Counted from the first letter of the stretch, positions 1 to 7,560 are shown. The stretch: 32,677 bases of DNA from Anaerolineaceae bacterium (GCA_016124855.1 WGMX01000072.1:1-32677); one strand, 5' to 3'. A program made the numbers and translations. The notes: generated by a model not told the origin, from the sequence alone.

Positions 1-1
1 A

Positions 2-118
2 CTCGCGCTGGGATTGACTGCCGCTTTGAAACGCAAACCGGATGGTTCTTATGTTCGTCGTTGGAGCTTATTTCGGGAGGGGCGACAAGCTTTTTTAGCG
101 CTCGCTCCTCCCGCTTGA
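2..118 (+). CDS. C-terminal fragment of a truncated gene, possibly transposase-like
   Basis: An open frame enters from the left edge and ends at TGA 116-118, giving 38 residues that end in a basic and aromatic tail (RRWSLFREGRQAFLAL). The start lies outside the window. The run of basic residues followed by a short hydrophobic helix loosely recalls C termini of DDE transposases of the IS4 type, but no catalytic motif is visible and this is only a resemblance. It could equally be any hypothetical protein or a chance open frame. The gene converges on the aminotransferase that follows on the other strand. A G/C-rich palindromic repeat lies just downstream. Confidence 0.35.
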   Translation, partial: LALGLTAALKRKPDGSYVRRWSLFREGRQAFLALAPPA

Positions 119-131
119 TTTTTACTGTCGC

Positions 132-160
132 CCCCTCAGCCATAGTAACAGGGGAAGGGA
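132..160. repeat. CCCCT...AGGGG palindromic element, family C
   Basis: CCCCT at 132-136 pairs with AGGGG at 150-154. The element lies between the truncated gene and the 3' end of the aminotransferase, about 40 bases from the latter's stop codon. Read on the minus strand it contains TGGCTGAGGGG, a string shared with the element near 18932. It may act as a weak bidirectional terminator between the convergent genes. This is the least well preserved member of the family. Confidence 0.4.
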
Positions 161-199
161 GCTATACAAACCTGTAATAGGGTTTTCAAGGATGGCGTA

Positions 200-1396
200 T
201 CATACCGGCAGTGACGTGCGGGCGTGAGCCATTGCGGCGGCGAAACCGGGAATGGCGCTCTCGATCATCTCGTTATTAGCGGTGAGCGAGATGCGGAAGT
301 ATCCCGGTAATTCGACGACTTTTCCGGGCAGCACGAAGATATTGTGTTCCGCCAGCAGTTCGGTGAACGCCCAATCGTCATGCCACGGCGATTTGGGCAG
401 CAAGTAGAACGTCCCCTGCGGCACATGGACTTCATAACCGGAATGCTGCAAGGCGCTGACCAAGCGATCACGCTTTTGCTGTAAATGCGGAATATCAATC
501 GAGACTTTTTCCAAATCAGCGAGGGAATGTTGCAGCAAAGCGTTGGGAAACGACCAACCGGCGATAACCTGCGAACTCATAAAGGCGACACGCAGCGGTT
601 CGCGATCCGGCATGGTGGGCGGCAGGGAAATATAGCCGATGCGCTGACCGGGAGTGAGCAGAGTCTTGCCATAGGTATACAGCAAAAGCGAGTTGGGATA
701 ATAATCGGTCGGGCTGTAATAAGGCTGACCATCAAATATGATGCGGCTGTAGGCTTCGTCGGAGAGTAGGTAAATCGTGCGCCCGTTGCGTTCGCTGGCT
801 TTGGTCAAAATCTCCGCCAGCGCTTTAAGATCATCCGGTTGATAGATCAGTCCAGTAGGGTTATTGGGTGAGTTGATGATAATGGCGCGGGTACGTGGGG
901 TGATGGCAGCCGCAATCGCTTCCAAGTCGAGGCCGAGCGTCTTGGGATGGACTTTGACGCGCACCGGAACCGCTCCATGATTGACGATAATGCCTTCATA
1001 AAAGAACCACGGCGGACTGATGAAAATAACCTCATCACCGGGGTCAGTCAAAACCGAGATGCTCAGGGAAATGGCGGCGAAACCACCGTTGGTCATAAAA
1101 ATATCACGCGAGTTGAAGGTCACGCCGCGCCGCGCTTTTAAGCTGGCGGAAACGACCTCCTGCGACGAGGCTTCATTCATCTTATAGGCGAACCAATCTT
1201 TATTTTGGGGCGTAAGCTGCTGCTGTAAGGCGTTGACGAAACCGGTCAGTGGCATCTCATGCGGATTGCCAAAAACGAAATTGTTGATATTCGGTTCGCT
1301 TTCACGACGCGCAAAAGTTGAGGCGGTGAAAAATTCAAAGAAGGGTGCGATTGCCTGTTGGATGCGGTTGGTGCGCTGGGAGATAGGTTGGGACAT
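200..1396 (-). CDS. PLP-dependent aminotransferase, class I/II
   Basis: A 398-residue fold-type I aminotransferase, cytosolic, that would transfer an amino group from an amino acid to a 2-oxo acid. Visible motifs are NSPNNPTG at 175-182, SDEAY with the pyridine-binding Asp213 and Tyr216, the Schiff-base Lys244 in YTYGKTLL, Arg252 for the cofactor phosphate and the substrate-carboxylate Arg368 in YFRISL. Length matches the aspartate-aminotransferase superfamily. The start is supported by AAGGAGCG a few bases upstream of the ATG. The substrate cannot be read from sequence; aspartate, alanine or aromatic amino acids are all possible. The gene stands alone, transcribed toward the left edge. A CTCAC/GTGAG inverted repeat (1415-1436) lies in its leader. 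Confidence 0.9.
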   Translation of the reverse strand: MSQPISQRTNRIQQAIAPFFEFFTASTFARRESEPNINNFVFGNPHEMPLTGFVNALQQQLTPQNKDWFAYKMNEASSQEVVSASLKARRGVTFNSRDIFMTNGGFAAISLSISVLTDPGDEVIFISPPWFFYEGIIVNHGAVPVRVKVHPKTLGLDLEAIAAAITPRTRAIIINSPNNPTGLIYQPDDLKALAEILTKASERNGRTIYLLSDEAYSRIIFDGQPYYSPTDYYPNSLLLYTYGKTLLTPGQRIGYISLPPTMPDREPLRVAFMSSQVIAGWSFPNALLQHSLADLEKVSIDIPHLQQKRDRLVSALQHSGYEVHVPQGTFYLLPKSPWHDDWAFTELLAEHNIFVLPGKVVELPGYFRISLTANNEMIESAIPGFAAAMAHARTSLPV

Positions 1397-1873
1397 GAAA
1401 ACGCTCCTTACAGTCTCACGAAAATTTGTTTGTGAGTGGTCTCAGACAGATGTTTAGACGTTACAGTGATGGGGCGTGGATGTGGTTTTTATTATACGGT
1501 GAAGCAGTTTAACGCGCTCAGAAAGGTTATTTCGCTCACAAGAATTAAGACTGTTACGAGTTTTTGATAAATATAAACTCTCAATTTACAAATCATCTAA
1601 ACTGTTCCACAATGATATAGGATGCCCCAAAACTGCTTGATCACAAATTGGAATGCCTGTTTATAGACCGGTTGTAGTCTATGAATTTATGCGCTGCTGT
1701 GACAAGCACTTTCGAACATTCGTCAATTGAGTTCTGGATCAAAGAGAAGCATGTCCGGATTGATAACCTTCAAAGCACAGTTCACACGCAAAACCACCTA
1801 TTTGCTGCACGGCTATTACGCAAACTTCTTGATTAAAGTGGTGCTTTCCCTCATCTAGCGACTATACGAATCG
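1397..1873. other. Intergenic region, no convincing gene
   Basis: This 477-base stretch is A+T richer than its flanks. The only notable structure is a CTCAC/GTGAG inverted repeat at 1415-1436 in the aminotransferase leader. A 51-codon plus-strand frame (1681-1836) and an overlapping shorter frame exist, but neither has a ribosome-binding site or a recognisable product. The interval may be the eroded remnant of a lost gene. Confidence 0.5.
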
Positions 1874-2446
1874 CTATTCCGCCTTACCCCAAGTCAAATC
1901 AACATTTTTGAAGGGAACGAGCGCGAGAATCACGGCGTGTTCATAATAACGCTGGCGGTCGATCAGATCAGCGGTCAGCAAGCCAACTGCGCCATTGCTC
2001 TGCTTGGAGTTGGAACGCCCGAAAACACGATCATCGGCGATGCCCAGTTCGACACCTTGGCGGACAAGTGAAGCAACCTCTTGCGGGAGCATGAAGGCTC
2101 CAGTGCGGGCTTTGCCAGTTAGAACCCCCTCCCTAACCCTCCCCCGCAAGCGAGGGAGGGAACTTTGCACGACCACCCACGCAAATGTCCAGAGTTCGCT
2201 GTGTTTTTCCTCACAACCGCCTTCGATGCCCACCCAATAATCCGCATCGGGATGTGAAGCGCGGATGCTTGATGCGCGATTGAATGCCCCTTGCAGTGTT
2301 TCCTCATCGGACATCGGCTGGTCGCTGACACCCGATGGCACACTGACGCCTTCGGTGGTGACGATCTGATCGGGGAACATCAGCCGGAAGCCGTGCAAGG
2401 CAGATTGGATTTTGACAGGATTGGTTGAGGCGACGATGAGTTTCAT
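1874..2446 (-). CDS. yjjX: Inosine/xanthosine triphosphatase, YjjX family, with in-frame repeat insertion
   Basis: A 190-residue house-cleaning phosphatase of the YjjX/PRRC1 family, which removes non-canonical purine nucleotides (ITP, XTP) from the pool. Recognisable are the N-terminal VASTNPVK at 5-12, the SGVSDQPMSDEETLQGAFNRA region at 38-58, the glycine-rich YWVGIEGG at 70-77 and TFAWVVV at 87-93. The family is usually about 170-180 residues. Here residues 95-108 (S-S-L-P-R-L-R-G-R-V-R-E-G-V) are encoded by a 39-base palindromic repeat found at three other places in the window. The insertion sits in the loop between TFAWVVV and GKARTGAF and keeps the frame. Activity is probably tolerated but untested. 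No strong Shine-Dalgarno sequence precedes the ATG. Confidence 0.85.
   Translation of the reverse strand: MKLIVASTNPVKIQSALHGFRLMFPDQIVTTEGVSVPSGVSDQPMSDEETLQGAFNRASSIRASHPDADYWVGIEGGCEEKHSELWTFAWVVVQSSLPRLRGRVREGVLTGKARTGAFMLPQEVASLVRQGVELGIADDRVFGRSNSKQSNGAVGLLTADLIDRQRYYEHAVILALVPFKNVDLTWGKAE
2124..2162 (-). repeat. 39-bp palindromic element, family A, copy inside yjjX
   Basis: Read on the minus strand this matches the copy at 30231-30269 except at two positions. The core palindrome is CGCTTGCG here and CGTTTACG there, so the two differences are paired (T-A to C-G). It lies wholly within the yjjX reading frame and adds 13 codons without a stop. Confidence 0.85.
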
Positions 2447-2623
2447 TTAGAAGTACCCGGTATAAACAATTCGAATGTTGGGGTTTGTTGTCGTGACTCG
2501 ACTCGCTTGAGGACTTCCTCCGCGTTAGTCCAATGACGGCCTAACAGTATAAAACCAATTCAGAACTTCGCAATGTTTTTCTCGTACCCCTCCCCCTAGA
2601 ACTGCTAATGGGCTTTAAAAGAC

Positions 2624-2652
2624 TTGACACTTAGAACAAAGTATCGTATTAT
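2624..2652 (+). promoter_or_regulatory. Sigma-70-type promoter of the ArsR-SRPBCC pair
   Basis: TTGACA at 2624-2629, a 17-base spacer and TATTAT at 2647-2652 form a near-consensus promoter. The predicted start of transcription falls at about 2659, at the edge of the palindromic operator, an arrangement suited to repression by the encoded ArsR protein. Confidence 0.8.
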
Positions 2653-2659
2653 ACCAATA

Positions 2660-2684
2660 GGTTAATTAACCAGATGGTTAAATA
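2660..2684. promoter_or_regulatory. Putative ArsR operator, TTAACC-N4-GGTTAA
   Basis: TTAACCAGATGGTTAA at 2666-2681 is a perfect inverted repeat of 6-base arms with a 4-base spacer, extended outward by TA/TA with one mismatch. A second overlapping perfect palindrome, GGTTAATTAACC, lies at 2660-2671. Both sit between the predicted transcription start and the ArsR start codon, so binding would block initiation or early elongation. Autoregulation is inferred from position. Confidence 0.7.
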
Positions 2685-2694
2685 AGAGTGTGAG

Positions 2695-3045
2695 ATGATG
2701 AGGAGTGATGAAGACCAACTCAGTCTGACGTTTGCCGCGCTGGCAAATGCAACCCGCCGCGCGATTCTGGCGCGGTTGGCACAGGGCGAAGCCACCGTCA
2801 ACGAACTGGCGGAACCGTTCAATATGTCGCTGCCTGCTATTTCCAAGCACATCAAGGTGCTCGAACGCGCGGGGCTGATCATACAAGGGCAAAAAGCCCA
2901 GTACCGTCCCTGCACCATGGACGCGGCACCCTTGAAAGAAGTGGCGAATTGGACGGAGCAGTACCGCCACATCTGGGACGAACGCTTCAACCAGATGGAC
3001 GCGTATATGAAGCAGATTCAAAATAAGGAGAAAGACAATGAGTGA
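2695..3045 (+). CDS. ArsR-family winged-helix repressor (SRPBCC-associated type)
   Basis: A 116-residue one-component regulator. Residues about 10-85 form an ArsR winged helix: LTFAALANATRRAILARLAQGEATVNELAEPFNMSLPA, then ISKHIKVLERAGLI as recognition helix and wing entry. No CXC metal site is visible, so a metal sensor is unlikely. It belongs to the subgroup that accompanies SRPBCC/AHSA1 proteins, whose signals are mostly unknown. It overlaps the next gene by 8 bases (ATG at 3038, own TGA at 3043-3045), so the two are co-translated. ATG 2698 is an alternative start 3 bases later. A consensus promoter and an inverted-repeat operator lie directly upstream. Confidence 0.92.
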   Translation: MMRSDEDQLSLTFAALANATRRAILARLAQGEATVNELAEPFNMSLPAISKHIKVLERAGLIIQGQKAQYRPCTMDAAPLKEVANWTEQYRHIWDERFNQMDAYMKQIQNKEKDNE

Positions 3046-3547
3046 GAACGCCGTATTGCATGAAGTCGTCGAACTGGAACGAACCTTCGATGCGCCGATT
3101 GACCTCGTTTGGGATATGTGGACGAAGGGCGAACATTTCAAAAACTGGTACGGCCCCAAAGGCTTGAAGATTCCAGTCGCGGAAATGGATGTGCGCGTCG
3201 GCGGCAAGCGGCTGGTGTGCATGGAAATCCCGACGCCCAACGGCCCTATGAATTCGTGGCTGACGGGTAAATATCTGGAAGTGACGCCCAAGACGCGCCT
3301 CGTCTATACCGATACCATCGCCGACGAACACGGCAACGCCATGACCATGCAGGAGGCGGGCGTCAGCACCGATGACTATCCCGAAGTGACCGAGGTGACG
3401 GTAACCCTCGAAGACCTCGGCGGACGCACTAAAGTCACGCTGAAGCATGCCGGTCTGCCGGACGGTGACGCGGGTACGAAGGGGGCTAAGTTCGGCTGGA
3501 GCCAATCCTTCACCAAGCTGGCCGAATATATGCCGACCGTTGCCTAA
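3038..3547 (+). CDS. SRPBCC domain protein (AHSA1-like)
   Basis: A 169-residue START/Bet v1-fold protein. It opens with the family signature VVELERTFDAPIDLVWDMWTKGEHFKNWYGPKG (about 10-43) and closes with the long C-terminal helix region GWSQSFTKLAEYM. Such proteins have a deep hydrophobic cavity and bind small lipophilic ligands or act as hydrolases or cyclases; the ligand is unknown here. AAGGAG at 3025-3030 is a good ribosome-binding site for the ATG at 3038. Overlap with the ArsR gene indicates one operon, in which the SRPBCC protein may remove or sense the ligand that releases the repressor (inference). Confidence 0.92.
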   Translation: MSENAVLHEVVELERTFDAPIDLVWDMWTKGEHFKNWYGPKGLKIPVAEMDVRVGGKRLVCMEIPTPNGPMNSWLTGKYLEVTPKTRLVYTDTIADEHGNAMTMQEAGVSTDDYPEVTEVTVTLEDLGGRTKVTLKHAGLPDGDAGTKGAKFGWSQSFTKLAEYMPTVA

Positions 3548-3640
3548 CAACTTCACTCCCTCAATGTACAGAGGGAAATTTGAACCGCAGAGACGCAGAA
3601 GTAGTTCCAAGTAATTGCCGCGAAAATCAGTCGAGCTTGG

Positions 3641-3680
3641 TTTCCCACCCTCGTTTACGGGGGAGGGTTAGGGTGGGGGT
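3641..3680 (+). repeat. Palindromic element, family A (about 40 bp)
   Basis: A copy of the CCCTCG-TTTA-CGGGGGAGGGTT element, 93 bases downstream of the SRPBCC stop codon and about 55 bases before the DUF1801 start. It differs from the yjjX and 30231 copies by ACCC for TCCC in the left arm and GGGTGGGGG for GGGAGGGGG in the right arm. The right arm is shared with the copy at 23788. Confidence 0.8.
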
Positions 3681-3735
3681 CAGTATTCGCATTATTATCT
3701 TGGTATCATTGAGTTTATAGAGGAGAACATATCAA

Positions 3736-4197
3736 ATGGCAAAAGCAGCCGCAGCGAAGAGCGCCAAGAAATCGAGTGACGGATTTTCGGCTGAAGAAAA
3801 GGCCGCCATGAAGGAACGTGCCAAAGAACTAAAGGCACAAGAACGCGCCAAGAATGACCGTGAAGCTGGCGAAAAAGATGTGATGGCGAAAATTGCGGAG
3901 ATGGAAGGACTGGATCGCAGCATGGCGACGAAGATTCACGAGATCGTCAAAGCCAACGCGCCACATCTCATGCCACGAACATGGTACGGGATGCCTGCCT
4001 ACACTAATCAGGACGGGAAAATCATCTGTTTCTTCAAGGACGCGAAAAAGTTTAGTACGCGCTATGCGACTCTGGGCTTCGAGGAATTCGCGCAGCTTGA
4101 TGACGGCGACATGTGGCCGACCTCCTATGCCTTGACGAACTGGACGGACAAGGTAGAAGCCAAAATCGTTGCGCTGGTCAAGCAAGCCGCCAGCTAA
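3736..4197 (+). CDS. DUF1801 (YdhG-like) domain protein with Lys/Ala-rich N terminus
   Basis: A 153-residue cytosolic protein. Residues 1-55 are highly charged and Ala/Lys-rich (MAKAAAAKSAKKSS), probably a flexible or helical tail. Residues about 60-150 carry the DUF1801 fold: MATKIHEIVKANAP, TWYGMPAY, KIICFFKDAKKFSTRYATLGF. The family includes frataxin-like and YdhG-like proteins whose biochemical role is not settled. AGGAG at 3721-3725 gives a strong ribosome-binding site. The gene ends just before a strong hairpin terminator shared with the converging hydrolase gene. The basic N terminus might bind nucleic acid, but this is speculation from composition. Confidence 0.85.
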   Translation: MAKAAAAKSAKKSSDGFSAEEKAAMKERAKELKAQERAKNDREAGEKDVMAKIAEMEGLDRSMATKIHEIVKANAPHLMPRTWYGMPAYTNQDGKIICFFKDAKKFSTRYATLGFEEFAQLDDGDMWPTSYALTNWTDKVEAKIVALVKQAAS

Positions 4198-4220
4198 CAC
4201 CCCCGTCACCAACAGACGAA

Positions 4221-4246
4221 AAAGGCGCTCGACACTGAGCGCCTTT
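4221..4246. terminator. Bidirectional rho-independent terminator
   Basis: A perfect 10-base stem, AAAGGCGCTC (4221-4230) with GAGCGCCTTT (4237-4246), and a 6-base GACACT loop. It lies between the convergent DUF1801 and M20 genes, and A/T runs on both sides suit termination in both directions. Confidence 0.85.
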
Positions 4247-4265
4247 AATTTGGAAAACAAACGGT

Positions 4266-5501
4266 TTAGCTGTTGGCGATCCAGTTCATGGTCTTGGTCG
4301 CCAGCTTATCCATCGCCTCCACCGACTGCATGATGTGTTCTTCTTTGGTGTCCTCGATCTTGTTGTGGGAAATGCCGCGCAAGCTCTGGACGAACATCAT
4401 CACCGTCGGGATGTCCGCACGTACCATTTCCGCCGCGTCGTGCAGCGGGCCGCTGGGCAGCCGGTGAGAAACACCCGCCGTTTCTTTGATGGCTTCGTCG
4501 CACAATTCGATCAAATGCGGGTGGAAGGGCAGCGGTTGAATCTGCCACAGCTTGCTCCACGACACCTCGATATTTTCCTCGTCGGCGATGCGTTCGCTGG
4601 CGGCTTTGGCTTCGTTGAGCATGGCCGCCAGTTCGCCTGCGTCCAAGTGCCGCTGGTCGAGTGTCATATCCGCCTGACCGACGACCGCCGTCACGATGCC
4701 GGGGCGCGTGACCACTCGCCCGACCGTGCCCACGCCCTTATGCGCCTTGGCGATCTGGCGAATGTCGAGGTGCAGCTTGCTGACGCCGCCCAGCGCGTCA
4801 CGCCGCTTATCCATCGGCGTCGAGCCGGAGTGCGCTTCCTGCCCGACGAAGCGGATGGCATGTCGTTCGACGCCCACCGTACCCAGCACGACTCCCAGCG
4901 GCAGATCCATACTTTCCAGCACCGGCCCCTGCTCGATGTGCAGTTCCAGATACGCTTTGGCGTTTTTCAATTGTTGGTGTGACTGGGTTGCCATATCCAG
5001 ATTGACGTCGAAGTTCGCCAGCGCATCCTCCAACCGGATGCCGTCTTTATCCGTCAAATCGCGGACTTCATCAGGGATCAGCGTGCCGGAACAGGCGCTG
5101 GAACCGAGCAAACTGCGACCGAAGCGCGAGCCTTCCTCATCCGCCCAATCGACCAAACGCAGTGTGACCGGCGGCGTACCTTCGCTGGCGACGCGGCGCA
5201 TGACTTCCAGTCCGGCGAGGACATTCAAGCAGCCGTCCAACCAGCCGCCGTTGGTCACCGAGTCCATATGTCCACCGATAATGACCTCTTTTTCGGATGT
5301 GCCCTTCAGCGTCGTCCAAACATTGCCAGCTTCGTCAGTTTCGATCTTGACCGGCAGTTGTTCCATCTTGGTACGCAGCCACGCCCGCGCCTTGGCCCAT
5401 GTGTCCGTCCACGCGATACGCTGCGCACCATTTTCGTCTGCGGTCAGCGCACGCAGTTCTTTCAGTTCATCCAGAGTCCGTTGAGGGTTGAGGGTTGACA
5501 T
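4266..5501 (-). CDS. M20-family Zn-dependent amidohydrolase (N-carbamoyl-L-amino acid hydrolase / allantoate amidohydrolase type)
   Basis: A 411-residue cytosolic metal-dependent hydrolase cleaving N-carbamoyl or ureido groups. Metal ligands are visible in the expected order: His78 in GGHMDSV, the bridging Asp89 in GGWLDGCLNVLAGLE, Glu122-Glu123 in DWADEEGSRFG, His188 in LELHIEQGPVLE and His379 in GISHNKIED. The dimerisation (lid) domain spans about 205-325 and contains GQEAHSGSTPMDKRRDAL. Length matches the HyuC/AllC/AmaB group. Substrate choice among carbamoyl amino acids, allantoate and ureidoglycine cannot be settled here, and no hydantoinase or allantoinase neighbour is present. It is the last gene of the 7371-4266 minus-strand run, 113 bases after the sugar isomerase. 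Confidence 0.9.
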   Translation of the reverse strand: MSTLNPQRTLDELKELRALTADENGAQRIAWTDTWAKARAWLRTKMEQLPVKIETDEAGNVWTTLKGTSEKEVIIGGHMDSVTNGGWLDGCLNVLAGLEVMRRVASEGTPPVTLRLVDWADEEGSRFGRSLLGSSACSGTLIPDEVRDLTDKDGIRLEDALANFDVNLDMATQSHQQLKNAKAYLELHIEQGPVLESMDLPLGVVLGTVGVERHAIRFVGQEAHSGSTPMDKRRDALGGVSKLHLDIRQIAKAHKGVGTVGRVVTRPGIVTAVVGQADMTLDQRHLDAGELAAMLNEAKAASERIADEENIEVSWSKLWQIQPLPFHPHLIELCDEAIKETAGVSHRLPSGPLHDAAEMVRADIPTVMMFVQSLRGISHNKIEDTKEEHIMQSVEAMDKLATKTMNWIANS

Positions 5502-5614
5502 GCTGATTACTTCTTTCTGCTAGACCATTTCAAGAGAAGAGAGTATAACGCGGCTGATTTGACGGGCGCAAAAGAGAAGTTTGGGGGCTTACTGAGGGTC
5601 GTCTAAAACTTAAG

Positions 5615-6439
5615 CTAGATATATGGCAGCACCAACTCTTTTTCAATCGCGATGCCTGCCCATTCATCCGTGCCGACACCATCGTAAATCAAGGAATAAG
5701 GCCCGTTGTAGTTTGCCGCCCGCGCCAGATCGAGGCAGCAAAGATAATCCTCGCTGTCCGGCTGTCCTTCCGCGATGAAGGAACATTTGGCGTGGCAGGA
5801 TTCAGCGCGCGGCAGAATCGCGGCCAAATCGTCATACTTTGATGCGCCCTTCCAGTTGCCGAAATCCGCCAACAAACCGATGTCTACGGCATCCATGACC
5901 TGCTGGACAGCTTCGGGTGTCGAAAGCAAATCAAACCAATTTTCAGTGATAATACGAACACCGTTAGCCTTGCCGACTTCTGCCAATTGCGTTAGTCCGG
6001 TCTTGCTGCGTTCGAGTGTTTCCGCCGAAAGCTGAGATTTCCCCGCGACGACACGCGCCCGCTTAGCACCTAGTTGGCCTGCGGTTTTGATCCAACCTGA
6101 GATCCATTCCAAATCGCGCTGACCGTGGTCAGGATGGGTAATGTCGCCGTCATCAATCAGCAGTGTCAACAGCTCAACACCCGCCGACTTCAAGGCTTGG
6201 CGCAGTTCATCAATGTACGCTTGACCGCGAGACGGCAGATGAAAGTGGCAAATTTCAAAACCGGAAATGCCCATCGCCGCCAGCCGCGCTGGAACTTGCA
6301 AAAGAGTAATGCTGCCAGAGCCATAGGTCGCCACCGGGCCGGAATTGGGCTTGCCGGGAGCATCCGGATAAGTCGTTCCAAGGGCGCGATGTAAACTCCA
6401 CGAGGAAGTCGCTAAGCGCGAGCTGCTGGCAGCAATCAT
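5615..6439 (-). CDS. Sugar phosphate isomerase/epimerase-like TIM barrel
   Basis: A 274-residue xylose-isomerase-like protein (AP endonuclease 2 superfamily). Likely metal ligands are Glu166 in ITENWFD, Asp192 in LLADFGNWKG and His216 in SCHAKC, with a further acidic residue near Glu62 in GFEICHFHL. Family members isomerise or epimerise sugars or inositol derivatives; the substrate is unknown. The start has AGGAAAGG upstream. It lies 44 bases downstream of the LLM oxidoreductase, so the two are probably co-transcribed, suggesting oxidation and isomerisation of a shared substrate (inference). Confidence 0.85.
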   Translation of the reverse strand: MIAASSSRLATSSWSLHRALGTTYPDAPGKPNSGPVATYGSGSITLLQVPARLAAMGISGFEICHFHLPSRGQAYIDELRQALKSAGVELLTLLIDDGDITHPDHGQRDLEWISGWIKTAGQLGAKRARVVAGKSQLSAETLERSKTGLTQLAEVGKANGVRIITENWFDLLSTPEAVQQVMDAVDIGLLADFGNWKGASKYDDLAAILPRAESCHAKCSFIAEGQPDSEDYLCCLDLARAANYNGPYSLIYDGVGTDEWAGIAIEKELVLPYI

Positions 6440-6483
6440 TGAGGTTGGCCTTTCCTAAATATCGTTCAAAATGCTGTCAGTTG

Positions 6484-7371
6484 TTACCACTCAGCGACAG
6501 CCGGAATAATTTCCTTGCCGAAAGTTTCCAACGGCGTGATGTCATAAACATTGGGCATGTTGAAAATGGCATGGGTGAAACCCAATTCCTTGAGAGTCTT
6601 GAGCCGTGCCAAAATCGACTCGACCGTATCGTTGCCAGCGGTCAAAAGAGCCGTACCCAGTGCGGTCTTTTCGATGTCATCGTAGTTACGACCTAACTGC
6701 TGGCAGTGTTCTTTGAGTATATCCAACTTTTGCTGTAAGGTATCCCGTCCGCTGGCTTCGAAAAGGTTACAGGCATCGGCATACTGCGCCACCATCCGCA
6801 GTGTTTTCTTCTCGCCCCCGCCGCCGACCAGAATGCGTGGATGCGGTGTGCTCAGCGGACGCGGGTTATTGGTCATCTTAGGGGCAGAGAAGTGCTTACC
6901 CGTAAAGCTAACTTCGTCGCCTTCCCACAGCTTATGCGCCAGTTGCAGCGTATCTTCCAGCCATTCAAAACGCTCGCTGGTGTTGGGATAAGGCACGCCA
7001 AAGCCTTTGGCCTCCTGTTCGTACCATGCCGCGCCGATGCCCAGATAGGTTCGCCCGCCGGAAACAATATCGAGCGTATTGACCGTCTTGAGCAGGATAG
7101 AAGGCCAGCGGTAAATGACGCCCGTAATCATCACACCGAGATAAACTTTCTCGGTCAGGCCGGAGAGATAACCCAACGTCGTATAGGATTCCATCATCGG
7201 GTCGGTATGCGGTTCGCCAAATAATCCTTCAATTTGATAAAAATGATCCATCACCCACATGCTGTAAAAGCCTGCGGCCTCTGCGGTAGTGGCGATTGCT
7301 TTCAATTTAGGCCGAATTGCCGCTGTTCCACCGGGATATTTGAACGAGGGAATTTGTAAGCCAATATGCAT
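6484..7371 (-). CDS. LLM-class F420-dependent oxidoreductase
   Basis: A 295-residue luciferase-like TIM-barrel oxidoreductase. The N terminus MHIGLQIPSF, the segment AEAAGFYSMWVMDHF (about 31-45), LTEKVYLGVMITG, the strongly conserved GGRTYLGIGAAWYEQEAKGFG (about 124-144) with PNTSERFEWLEDTLQLAHKLW, and PRILVGGGGEKKTLRM are typical of the F420-using subgroup. The cofactor could also be FMN; no F420-synthesis gene is in the window. GGAG about 8 bases upstream supports the ATG. It is the first gene of the operon headed by a MerR-type promoter at 7424-7454, so induction by thiol-reactive or electrophilic compounds is plausible but inferred. Confidence 0.9.
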   Translation of the reverse strand: MHIGLQIPSFKYPGGTAAIRPKLKAIATTAEAAGFYSMWVMDHFYQIEGLFGEPHTDPMMESYTTLGYLSGLTEKVYLGVMITGVIYRWPSILLKTVNTLDIVSGGRTYLGIGAAWYEQEAKGFGVPYPNTSERFEWLEDTLQLAHKLWEGDEVSFTGKHFSAPKMTNNPRPLSTPHPRILVGGGGEKKTLRMVAQYADACNLFEASGRDTLQQKLDILKEHCQQLGRNYDDIEKTALGTALLTAGNDTVESILARLKTLKELGFTHAIFNMPNVYDITPLETFGKEIIPAVAEW

Positions 7372-7423
7372 GATAAATCTCCGTGAACGCTGCCGGATAA
7401 GAACGAGTCGTTGTACCGTTTGA

Positions 7424-7454
7424 ATGCTACACCCTAGAGTGCACTCTAAGTCAA
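7424..7454 (-). promoter_or_regulatory. MerR-type promoter with 19-bp spacer and central palindrome
   Basis: On the minus strand TTGACT (7454-7449) and TAGCAT (7429-7424) are separated by 19 bases, the over-long spacing characteristic of MerR-family promoters. The spacer region holds the perfect 14-base palindrome TAGAGTGCACTCTA (7435-7448). Transcription would start near 7417, giving a leader of about 45 bases before the LLM oxidoreductase. No MerR gene is in the window, so the activator must act from elsewhere. Confidence 0.75.
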
Positions 7455-7504
7455 GTGTTGTGGTGATCGAATTAGAGGTGGATTTGGGGGAAGATCAATA
7501 GAAA

Positions 7505-7533
7505 GTAGGGGCTTGCCAGCGACAAGCCCCCGC
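7505..7533. repeat. GTAGGG hairpin element, family B
   Basis: GGGGCTTG (7508-7515) pairs perfectly with CAAGCCCC (7523-7530) around a 7-base loop, preceded by GTA. It lies about 30 bases beyond the stop codon of the minus-strand VOC gene and could serve as a terminator-like end for that transcript. It lacks a long T run. Confidence 0.65.
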
Positions 7534-7560
7534 CGACCAATTCAACCAAAACGATGCGGT

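Noticed and set aside
1681..1836. A 51-codon plus-strand frame in the first intergenic region
   Set aside because: No ribosome-binding site, no recognisable composition or motif, and an overlapping alternative frame is equally open.
2987..3610. A 207-codon minus-strand open frame over the SRPBCC gene
   Set aside because: The plus-strand SRPBCC product has a clear family signature and strong ribosome-binding site; the minus frame has neither.
4696..5484. A 262-codon plus-strand open frame
   Set aside because: It lies entirely antisense to the M20 amidohydrolase, whose metal ligands are all present; the translation is low-complexity Ser/Arg/Pro-rich without domain features.
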